Of a DNA stretch of 8,102 nt, positions 1 through 5,244 are shown one piece after another. Made by a program: the position numbers and the translations under genes. How positions within the stretch are numbered: position 1 is the first letter of the stretch; the number at the start of each line of letters is the position of its first letter. A model generated the notes under the pieces. That model had not been told where the DNA came from, did no database searches, and was given only the letters and a program-made list of their open reading frames with translations. Location: the NCBI GenBank assembly GCA_913054485.1, contig CAJXHQ010000116.1, positions 1 to 8,102 on the forward strand, in the 5' to 3' direction. Origin of the DNA: an uncultured Paracoccaceae bacterium. Its GTDB lineage: Bacteria; Pseudomonadota; Alphaproteobacteria; Rhodobacterales; Rhodobacteraceae.

Positions 1-1156
1 AGGGCGGCGTCATATAGGCGATCTGCGTGGTGATCGTGTAGAGCACGCCGTACCAGATCAGATCGAAGCCAAGTGCTCCGACCAGCGGCACGTAGAGCGG
101 CGCCACGATCACCAGCATGGCGGTGTCATCCAGGAAGGTGCCCATCAGAATGAAGCTGAGCTGCATCAGGATAAGGATTATCCAGGGGCTGAGGCCCAGT
201 TTCTCAGTGAAGACGCTTTCGATTGCCTTGACTGCGCCCAGCCCGTCGAACACCGCGCCAAAGGCCAGCGCGGCGAGGATGATCCACATGAACATGCAGG
301 AAATCCCGAGGGTGGAGCGTACGCTGGTTTCAAAAACATGGCGGCTCATCCGGCCCTTCAGGGTGGCGGCAACAAAAGCGGTCAGCGCGCCGATGGCCGA
401 GCTTTCAACTAGCGAGGTCCAGCCGTTGACAAAAGGCACCATCATGGCCGCGAAAATCCCCAGCGGCAGCAGGCCGGCGCGCAGCAGGCGCAGCTTCTCG
501 GCCATCGGCACGTCGCGCTCTTCGCGGCTCAGCGCCGGGCCAAGCGCCGGGTTCAGGCGGCAGCGGATCACGATATAGAGGATGAACATCGTGGCCATCA
601 TCAGCCCCGGCACCACCCCTGCCAGCCAAAGCTGGCCCACCGGCTGGCGCGCGATCATCGCATAGAGCACCAGCACCACAGAGGGTGGCACCAAAATACC
701 CAATGATGATCCGGCCTGGATCACCCCGGTGACCATTTTCTTGTCGTAGCCGCGTTTTAAAAGTTCCGGCAGGGCGATGGTCGACCCAATCGCCATGCCC
801 GCAACGCTGAGCCCGTTCATTGCGGAAATCAGCACCATCAGCCCGATGGTGCCGATGGCCAGCCCGCCATTCAGCCCGCCCATCCAGACGTGGAACATCT
901 TGTAAAGATCATCCGCGATCTTCGACTCCGACAGCACGTAGCCCATGAAGATGAACATCGGCAGGGTCAGCAGCGGATACCATTTCATCAGCTTCATGGC
1001 GGCGGAAAAGCCAAGGTCATAGCCGCCCCGGTCGCCCCAGAGCAGCAGCGAGGCCATGACGGCGACAAAGCCGATGGCACCAAACACCCGCTGCCCGGTC
1101 AGCAGCATCAGCATCATCGATGAGAACATCAGGATGGCGATCAATTCATAGGACAT
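1..1156 (-). CDS. dctM: TRAP transporter large permease, DctM family (partial, C-terminus off left edge)
   Basis: This is the large membrane subunit (about 12 helices) of a tripartite ATP-independent periplasmic transporter. It carries out Na+-driven import of a substrate delivered by a DctP binding protein. The window holds 385 codons from the ATG at 1156; the family is usually about 425-450 residues, so roughly 40-60 are missing beyond position 1. Visible family marks are the hydrophobic N-terminus beginning MSYELIAILMFSSMM, the stretch KWYPLLTLPMFIFMGY, the glycine-rich SVAGMAIGS, and the highly typical GSSLGILVPPS loop. The ATG shares its A with the TGA of the upstream dctQ (TGATG), and GGGAGA lies about 8 bases ahead, so the two subunits should be translationally coupled. 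The frame is open with no lesions. The substrate cannot be read from the permease; the context (a formylglutamate hydrolase-like gene first in the operon) suggests an N-acyl amino or carboxylic acid. Confidence 0.93.
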   Translation of the reverse strand, partial: MSYELIAILMFSSMMLMLLTGQRVFGAIGFVAVMASLLLWGDRGGYDLGFSAAMKLMKWYPLLTLPMFIFMGYVLSESKIADDLYKMFHVWMGGLNGGLAIGTIGLMVLISAMNGLSVAGMAIGSTIALPELLKRGYDKKMVTGVIQAGSSLGILVPPSVVLVLYAMIARQPVGQLWLAGVVPGLMMATMFILYIVIRCRLNPALGPALSREERDVPMAEKLRLLRAGLLPLGIFAAMMVPFVNGWTSLVESSAIGALTAFVAATLKGRMSRHVFETSVRSTLGISCMFMWIILAALAFGAVFDGLGAVKAIESVFTEKLGLSPWIILILMQLSFILMGTFLDDTAMLVIVAPLYVPLVGALGFDLIWYGVLYTITTQIAYMTPP

Positions 1157-1674
1157 CAGATCGTCTCCCGGGGGATATCCTCGCCGCGGAGGCGCAGGAT
1201 GTCCTTGAACAGTTCAGAAAGGGATTGCAGCAGCATCAGGAACAGCCCGAGGCACATGATGGACTTGATCGGCCACATATAGGGGCGCCAGGCGGTGGGG
1301 CTGCGCTCGCCATATTGCAGCGAGTAGCTGAGGCTGTCGTAGCCGCCGTAAAGCATCACGCCGAGATAGATGATCAGGAACAGAACGGTGATAGCGTCTG
1401 TCCAGGCCCGGCGCTTGTTCGACCATTCGCCGTACAGCAGATCCATGCGGACGTTCGATCCCATCTGGATCGAATAGGGCCCGCCCAGAACATAATAGGC
1501 GACCATGGCAAACTGCGCCATTTCCAGCGTCCAGAGCGACGGAAGAAAGAAGGTTTTGGATATTGAGGACCACAGCAGTATGCCCATCATCACAAAGATG
1601 CCGTACATCACCAGCCGGCCAATCCAACGGTTCATCCGGTCCACGACCGAGATATATGTCCGCATGAGGTTCAC
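1156..1674 (-). CDS. dctQ: TRAP transporter small permease, DctQ family
   Basis: This is the small membrane subunit of the TRAP transporter, 172 residues, normal for the family. It shows four hydrophobic segments at roughly residues 17-38, 52-70, 90-112 and 133-155. After helix 2 comes the typical short polar loop SNVRMDLLY, and W48-T-L-E-M precedes helix 2 as in other DctQ proteins. It pairs with DctM in the inner membrane. The start chosen is GTG at 1674, giving MNLMRTYISV; an in-frame ATG follows at 1665 and could be the true start, because the purine stretch ahead of the GTG (ACAGGG) is a weak ribosome site. The gap to the upstream hydrolase stop is 16 bases, and the 3' end overlaps dctM by one base, so this is the middle gene of a three-gene operon. 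Confidence 0.92.
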   Translation of the reverse strand: MNLMRTYISVVDRMNRWIGRLVMYGIFVMMGILLWSSISKTFFLPSLWTLEMAQFAMVAYYVLGGPYSIQMGSNVRMDLLYGEWSNKRRAWTDAITVLFLIIYLGVMLYGGYDSLSYSLQYGERSPTAWRPYMWPIKSIMCLGLFLMLLQSLSELFKDILRLRGEDIPRETI

Positions 1675-1690
1675 GCCTGTTTCCCTGTTG

Positions 1691-2476
1691 TCATGACCGG
1701 GCCTCTCGCGGGTCCAGTTCGTTGATCATGTTTTGCAGCATCGGCGCCAGCAGGCCGGCCAGACGACTGACCCCTGCGGGGGTGCCGATCAGATCATTGC
1801 GGACTTCGATCATCACGTTCGCCAACCCGCGCGGAATGGCATGTTCACGCAGCGTATGTGTGACACCATCGGTGGCTGAATAGGGTTCGTTCAGCGCAGA
1901 ATTCAAACCGGATCCCTGCGCTTCGCGCAGCAGGATCTGTGCCGCGCGGTCGTCGCTGTCATGCAGAATGCCCAGCTCCACCTCGCGGGTCTGGCCTTTG
2001 TAGACCGGGGTAAAGCTGTGGATGGTGATCACCACCGGTGGCGCCGGACGCGTATCCAGCGTCTGCGACAGCAGGGCGCAGAACGGCTCATAAACATCCC
2101 GCACCCGCTGAGCTTTTTGCGACTCTGTCACGGTGGCATTGCCTGGCACCGGGTAAATTTCGCTCTTGGGCGGGATCGCGTCACTGGCTTCCGGCGGCCG
2201 GTTGCAGTCATAGACCAGCCGGCTGACCTGTGAAAATACCAGAGGCGCGTCCAGCGCGCGCATCAGCTCTTGGGCCAGATCCAGCGCGCCGATGTCCCAG
2301 GCTGCGTGTGAACAGGCGGCATCTGTGTCCAGCCCCAGCCCGTTCAGAGCGGCCGGGATGAAACGGCTGTCATGTTCACAAACCGGCAGCGCCGGTGCCG
2401 GACCATTGCCGTTCAGTATCCGGGCGGCAGGCGTTTCTGCGGAAGACAGCAAAGGGGACTCATTAATCTCAACCAT
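1691..2476 (-). CDS. N-formylglutamate amidohydrolase family protein (COG3931-like)
   Basis: Predicted cytoplasmic zinc-dependent amidohydrolase that releases formate (or another small acyl group) from an N-acyl amino acid. It belongs to the family that includes HutG of histidine breakdown, but resembles the COG3931 branch more than classical HutG. Numbered from the ATG at 2476, the recognisable blocks are CEHDSRFIP (33-41, with H35 the likely metal ligand), HAAWDIGA (57-64), VSRLVYDCNRPP (84-95), ITIHSFTPVYKG (150-161, H153), ELGILHD (about 167-173) and VMIEVRNDLI near the C-terminus. Relatives I recall usually have CEHAS where this has CEHDS. Another ATG lies at 2485, but it falls inside the predicted -10 element and has no ribosome site; the predicted start of transcription is at or next to the 2476 ATG, suggesting a leaderless mRNA. 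First gene of an operon with dctQ and dctM. The true substrate is unknown; the transporter link argues for a catabolic role. Confidence 0.85.
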   Translation of the reverse strand: MVEINESPLLSSAETPAARILNGNGPAPALPVCEHDSRFIPAALNGLGLDTDAACSHAAWDIGALDLAQELMRALDAPLVFSQVSRLVYDCNRPPEASDAIPPKSEIYPVPGNATVTESQKAQRVRDVYEPFCALLSQTLDTRPAPPVVITIHSFTPVYKGQTREVELGILHDSDDRAAQILLREAQGSGLNSALNEPYSATDGVTHTLREHAIPRGLANVMIEVRNDLIGTPAGVSRLAGLLAPMLQNMINELDPREARS

Positions 2477-2477
2477 G

Positions 2478-2493
2478 TGTAACATTAATTACA
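2478..2493. promoter_or_regulatory. 16-bp palindrome TGTAA-N6-TTACA, likely RpiR-family operator O1
   Basis: TGTAACATTAATTACA is a perfect 5-6-5 inverted repeat. It covers the predicted -10 box and start point of the divergent hydrolase operon, a position where a bound protein would block transcription. It closely resembles the TGTAAT...ATTACA-type sites I recall for HexR, another member of the RpiR family. Its centre is 44 bp (about four helical turns) from the second palindrome at 2522-2537. The assignment to the adjacent RpiR protein is inference from position and family. Confidence 0.55.
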
Positions 2494-2512
2494 GGAGCAA
2501 CATTTATGTCAA
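2484..2512 (-). promoter_or_regulatory. Predicted promoter of the hydrolase-dctQM operon
   Basis: Read on the minus strand, a perfect -35 hexamer TTGACA lies at 2512-2507, followed by a 17-base spacer and ATTAAT (4 of 6 matches to TATAAT) at 2489-2484. Initiation about 7 bases on would fall around 2476-2478, on the ATG of the hydrolase, so the message may lack a 5' leader. No Shine-Dalgarno sequence is visible before either candidate start. Seen by eye; not tested. Confidence 0.55.
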
Positions 2513-2521
2513 GATAATTTC

Positions 2522-2537
2522 TGTAGACATTGCTACA
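2522..2537. promoter_or_regulatory. 16-bp palindrome TGTAG-N6-CTACA, likely RpiR-family operator O2
   Basis: TGTAGACATTGCTACA has the same 5-6-5 geometry and the same outer TGTA...TACA as the site at 2478-2493. It overlaps the candidate -35 (TTGCTA, 2530-2535) of the rpiR promoter and sits 9 bp upstream of the hydrolase -35. A weaker third copy, TGTA at 2551-2554 facing TAGA at 2563-2566, lies over the rpiR -10 region. This layout fits autoregulation together with control of the divergent operon. Confidence 0.5.
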
Positions 2538-2558
2538 AAACCGTCTAGCTTGTAATAA
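2530..2558 (+). promoter_or_regulatory. Possible promoter of the rpiR-type regulator gene
   Basis: TTGCTA at 2530-2535, a 17-base spacer, then TAATAA at 2553-2558 in the most AT-rich part of the intergenic region. Initiation would be near 2565, just ahead of the ribosome site GAGGG at 2570-2574. The hexamers are moderate matches only. Confidence 0.35.
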
Positions 2559-2580
2559 ACTATAGAAAAGAGGGCGGCCC

Positions 2581-3453
2581 GTGACCCCTGTAACCAAGCT
2601 AGTGAAGCAAAAAATCCAGGACGCGATGGAGGATCTGACGCGGTCGGAACGTCAGCTGGCCTCGATTCTGATGCAGGACTATCCAATGGGCGGGCTGCAA
2701 TCGATCACCAAGCTGGCCGCCGCCGCGGGGGTGTCGACACCTACGGTGATCCGCATGGCACGCAAGCTGGGTTTTGATGGTTTCCCGGATCTTCAGGACG
2801 CCCTGCGCGAAGAAGTGGCGGCGCAGATCAAGAAGCCGATCTCCAAACGCGACGCCTGGATGGTGGACGAAAGTGCCGAACATCCGCTGATGCGGTTTGC
2901 ACAGGTGGTCTGGACCAATATGCGCCATACGCTGGAGCGGATCGATACCGGCATGTTCGACCAGGTGGCGCAGCTGCTGGCCGATACAACCCGTCCGCTC
3001 TACGTGGTCGGCGGGCGCATCAGCCGCTCCAATGCCGACTACCTTTACAATCACCTGCAGATCATCCGTCCCAATGTGACCATGCTGGGCAATTCGGCCA
3101 ACGTCTGGCCCCAGTATCTGCTGGACATGGACGCGAGTTCGGTACTGGTGATCTTCGACATTCGCCGCTACGAGGCGCATCTGGAAAAGCTTGCTCAGAT
3201 AGCCAGCGAGCGCGGGGTGACGGTGGTGCTGTTCACCGACCAGTGGGGGTCTCCGATCGGGCGCTGCGCGGATTTCACCTTCAATGGCTTGGTCGAAGCG
3301 CCTTCGAGCTGGGATTCCACGATTGCTCTGCAGCTGATCGTCGAAGCCCTGATCGCTGAGGTGCAGGATGCGCGCTGGGAGGAAAGCAAAGAGCGGATCG
3401 AGGAATTGGAAGCGATGTTCTCGTCTACCCGCTTGTTCCGCAATCAGGGGTAA
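2581..3453 (+). CDS. RpiR/MurR family transcriptional regulator (HTH plus SIS domain)
   Basis: A 290-residue DNA-binding regulator of the RpiR family, normal length. Residues about 1-77 form the HTH_6 domain, with the recognition region GVSTPTVIRMARKLGFDGF (50-68) matching the family closely. Residues about 125-260 form a SIS (sugar isomerase) fold that normally senses a phosphorylated sugar or other metabolite; its start is seen in RPLYVVGGRISRSNADYL. The start is GTG at 2581, supported by GAGGG six bases upstream and by the HTH beginning immediately. It is divergent from the hydrolase-TRAP operon across about 100 bp containing two matching palindromes, so it most likely controls that operon and itself. 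Many SIS regulators sense sugar phosphates, yet neighbours here suggest an amino-acid-like effector; the ligand is unknown. No lesions are visible. Confidence 0.92.
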   Translation: MTPVTKLVKQKIQDAMEDLTRSERQLASILMQDYPMGGLQSITKLAAAAGVSTPTVIRMARKLGFDGFPDLQDALREEVAAQIKKPISKRDAWMVDESAEHPLMRFAQVVWTNMRHTLERIDTGMFDQVAQLLADTTRPLYVVGGRISRSNADYLYNHLQIIRPNVTMLGNSANVWPQYLLDMDASSVLVIFDIRRYEAHLEKLAQIASERGVTVVLFTDQWGSPIGRCADFTFNGLVEAPSSWDSTIALQLIVEALIAEVQDARWEESKERIEELEAMFSSTRLFRNQG

Positions 3454-3692
3454 TTACGCAGCTGCCGGCCTCAAAACAGGAGGGAAGGGGCCAGACAGCA
3501 CCCATGGCGTCATCTCCCGAAGCCGCGAAACAGTGAGCTTCTTTGAGTTCTTGTCGTGGGGCCTATTCCTATCGATCGTATAGGATGTACAAACCCCTTT
3601 TGCTCAAGTCAGAATTCCGATGGTAATCCCCCCTAAAGATTGTGGTGTTGAACAGTAGAATTTTCCCGGCAGGATACCTGAGGAGATTTTGG
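3454..3692. other. Gene-free spacer after rpiR
   Basis: No credible gene is seen. It contains two weak dyads: GAAGC at 3519-3523 with GCTTC at 3537-3541 (13-base loop, followed by TTT), a poor candidate for the rpiR terminator; and CCTAT at 3568-3572 facing ATAGG at 3580-3584. From about 3625 onward the DNA reads like the untranslated left end of the IS3-type remnant, ending in the ribosome site AGGAG at 3681-3685. Confidence 0.5.
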
Positions 3693-3749
3693 ATGCAGAC
3701 AGCACGGTTTAGCGACGCCCAGATTGTGTCGATCTTGAAGCAGGCAGAA
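3693..3749 (+). pseudogene. IS3-family transposase OrfA, N-terminal fragment
   Basis: ATG at 3693, with AGGAG eight bases upstream, encodes MQTARFSDAQIVSILKQAE. This matches the start of IS3-group OrfA proteins, a helix-turn-helix that binds the element ends. After residue 19 the frame stays open to about 3923, but the sequence no longer resembles OrfA: the expected continuation with the rest of the helix-turn-helix and leucine zipper is missing. This is a fragment without expected function. Confidence 0.72.
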
Positions 3750-3787
3750 ATCGCCGAATGGCGTGTGAAGTTGACCACTGCCTGGCA

Positions 3788-3804
3788 GGGCATTGAAAAT
3801 GCCC
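3788..3804. repeat. Perfect hairpin inside the IS3 remnant
   Basis: GGGCATT at 3788-3794 is exactly complementary to AATGCCC at 3798-3804 across a 3-base loop. It lies in the 95-bp stretch between the OrfA and OrfB pieces, which matches neither. There is no following T-run, so it is not a typical terminator. Confidence 0.6.
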
Positions 3805-3844
3805 GGGAAGGGGCAACCGGCGGACCTGGAGGTTTGGTCTGTGT

Positions 3845-3985
3845 TTTCTGTATCTGCGCAACGTGCAAGGCTATGTCTGGAACCATAAACGCGTTGACCG
3901 GATCTACTGCGAGCTTGAATTGAACCTGCGGATCAAACCGAAGAAGCGGCTGAAGCGTGACAAGCCTGAGCCGCTGGCAGTGCCC
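3845..3985 (+). pseudogene. IS3-family transposase OrfB, internal fragment
   Basis: Reading from 3845 gives FLYLRNVQGYVWNHKRV, then a stretch ending in KRLKRDKPEPLAVP, a very characteristic part of IS3-family OrfB just before the integrase core. Similarity ends at 3985, before the DDE domain would begin. The frame differs from that of the OrfA piece. No start codon belongs to it. It is a dead fragment. Confidence 0.8.
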
Positions 3986-3998
3986 GCATATTGCATGG

Positions 3999-4026
3999 CC
4001 GGCCCCGGACCATTGCCCGGAGCCGG
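3999..4026 (-). terminator. GC-rich hairpin just downstream of choX (terminator or spacer hairpin)
   Basis: On the choX transcript, CCGGCTCCGG (4026-4017) pairs with CCGGGGCCGG (4008-3999) over an 8-base loop, giving ten pairs with one U-G wobble. It begins 15 bases after the original choX stop. No U-run follows, so it may be an mRNA-stabilising hairpin between binding-protein and permease genes, as is common in ABC operons, rather than a true terminator. The wobble makes the stem better on the minus-strand RNA than on the plus, which supports the orientation. Confidence 0.5.
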
Positions 4027-4041
4027 AACGAGAGAGTTGGT

Positions 4042-4983
4042 TCAGCTGTTCAGGGCTGCAACAACCGCCGCCTTGGCGTCACCGCTGCCGTTCAGGGTTG
4101 TTACCCCGTCCGGCCAGCTGTCCAGCACGTCCGCATTGGTATTCAGTCAGTCCTTGGCGGCATCAGCGGGATCCGCGCCATCGTCGAGGATGGTGGCCAT
4201 CAGCATGTTTTCCATCTCGACCGAGAAGGACAGGTTCTGGATGAATTTGCCCACGTTCGGGCATTCCTGAAGATAGCCCTGGCGCACGTTGGAATAGACC
4301 GAAGCGGCCCCGAAATCCGGACCGAAGGTATCATCACCGCCGGTCAGGTATGTCATCTCGAAGTTGTTGTTCATCGGATGCGGGGCCCAGCCCAGGAAAA
4401 CCACCGGATCCCCCTTGGAGTCCGAACGCGCCACCTGCGCCAGCATACCCTGTTCCGAGCTTTCCTTCAGCTCGAAGGCGCCAAGGCCGAAACGGTCCTT
4501 CTCGGTCAGCTCCAGCAGGATGCGGCTGCCGTCGTGGCCCGGCTCGATCCCGATCAGCGCGTTGTCCAGCGCATCGGCGTGTTTGGCGATACCGCAAAAA
4601 TCGCTGATGCCCAGCTTTGCGCCTGCGGCATTGGCGGCCAGCGTGTATTTCGCGCCCTCCACTGCGGGCCGAACCACCTCGACCTCGCCGTTCTCCATGT
4701 ATGGAAGAACATCGGCGGCCATTTAGGGCATCCACTTGCCGATGAAGGCGTCAATGTCGTCATTGGCCATCGAGGTATAGGTCACTGGGATCGAAAGCAG
4801 CTTGATATCCACCTCGTAGCCGAGAGATTCAAGGATCATGCCCGCCATGGCCATGGCCGTGGTCGCTGTCTCGGCGGTCCAGCCAACATCAGCAAAGGCT
4901 ACTTCCGAGCAATCGGCAGACGCAAATTGCGTCCAGGCAAGCGTCAAGGCTGCGGCGCTGGCCGCAAGGATTCTGGTCTTCAT
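4042..4983 (-). pseudogene. choX: Choline ABC transporter substrate-binding protein, interrupted by two in-frame stops
   Basis: One continuous frame of 313 codons, the usual ChoX length, from ATG 4983 (ribosome site GGGAGGAAAAC) to TGA 4042. It is broken by TAA at 4725-4723 (codon 87) and TGA at 4149-4147 (codon 279). Reading through gives a periplasmic binding protein: signal peptide 1-23 (cleavage after ASA), then GWTAETATT, VTYTSMANDDID, KWMP, AKYTLA, GIEPGHDG, ESSEQGMLAQVAR, FLGWAPHPMN and a C-terminus WPDGVTTLNG. The four aromatic residues I recall lining the choline pocket of Sinorhizobium ChoX are kept (W35, W84, Y113, W199). Two residues said to hold the choline hydroxyl (D45, N156 there) appear here as A37 and H150. 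The TGA stands where relatives have Trp (AAKDW), a one-base change from TGG. A 6-bp tandem repeat GCCATG (4844-4855) may account for two extra residues. The permease and ATPase genes are absent downstream. Probably non-functional. Confidence 0.88.
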
Positions 4984-5024
4984 GTTTTCCTCCCATTTTG
5001 CCGCGATGCGCGGGGCCGCTATCC

Positions 5025-5060
5025 CTATCTGGCTGCGCCGCCGCGACTTGCCTCTGCCAT
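5025..5060 (-). CDS. Possible 11-codon leader ORF upstream of choX
   Basis: ATG at 5060 is preceded by GAGGAGGACC, the best ribosome-binding site in the right half of the window. It encodes MAEASRGGAAR and ends in TAG at 5025, 41 bases before the choX ATG. It could be a leader peptide, or the surviving start of a gene lost to a frame change. No homology is recognised, and the peptide contains no run of one amino acid that would suggest attenuation. Existence as a translated ORF is inference from the ribosome site alone. Confidence 0.3.
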   Translation of the reverse strand: MAEASRGGAAR

Positions 5061-5130
5061 GGTCCTCCTCATGGCCGGGGCGCGTCACCGACCCATTCAC
5101 AATACGCCCGGGTGGGGGATGCGAAGGCTA

Positions 5131-5146
5131 TATGATCTGACTCATA
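5131..5146. promoter_or_regulatory. 16-bp palindrome TATGA-N6-TCATA in the metF-choX spacer
   Basis: TATGATCTGACTCATA is a perfect 5-6-5 inverted repeat about 150 bp ahead of the choX start, in the only AT-rich patch of the spacer. Position suggests an operator or promoter element for choX. It does not match the TGTA...TACA sites near the RpiR gene. No convincing -35/-10 pair could be fixed. Confidence 0.35.
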
Positions 5147-5198
5147 AGGTTAGTTTTTCTGTTTCCGCAGGGTCAGTCACAGGCAGCCCGGAAGGCGT

Positions 5199-5213
5199 GG
5201 CCGTTTCCCGGCC
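5199..5213. terminator. Small hairpin downstream of metF
   Basis: GGCCG (5199-5203) pairs with CGGCC (5209-5213) over five bases, beginning about 30 bases after the metF stop in the minus-strand direction. There is no U-run. It may be a weak terminator separating metF from choX, or chance in GC-rich DNA. Confidence 0.25.
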
Positions 5214-5244
5214 CCGGTCTCTTCCAGTCCCCGATTCTGTTGGT

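Larger units (their letters stand above)
3625..3985 (+). mobile_element. Internally deleted IS3-family insertion sequence remnant
   Basis: Two pieces of an IS3-type element (orfA/orfB arrangement, IS407-like by resemblance) lie close together in the same orientation: the first 19 codons of orfA (3693-3749) and a 47-codon internal piece of orfB (3845-3985). In an intact element orfA alone is about 90-100 codons and orfB about 270, so most of the element is gone, including the orfB catalytic DDE residues. Outer limits are approximate, because no clear pair of terminal inverted repeats or target duplication could be recognised. The right end stops abruptly about 60 bp beyond the stop of choX, which suggests the element or a recombination through it removed the DNA that once followed choX. 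Confidence 0.75.

Noticed and set aside
3519..3545. Terminator for rpiR
   Set aside because: The stem is only five pairs with a 13-base loop and TTT; too weak to call, although no better candidate exists.
3568..3584. CCTAT-N7-ATAGG dyad as an operator or recombination site
   Set aside because: Short arms, no matching partner elsewhere in the window, and no adjacent promoter or recombinase.
4147..4149. TGA in choX as selenocysteine or programmed recoding
   Set aside because: The position is Trp in relatives, no recoding element is seen, and a TAA interrupts the same frame elsewhere; nonsense mutation is simpler.
4723..5100. Minus-strand frame beginning at 5100 as a separate 125-residue protein
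   Set aside because: Only the part from the ATG at 4983 encodes a signal peptide and ChoX; the earlier codons are untranslated leader, and the end is the premature TAA rather than a natural terminus.
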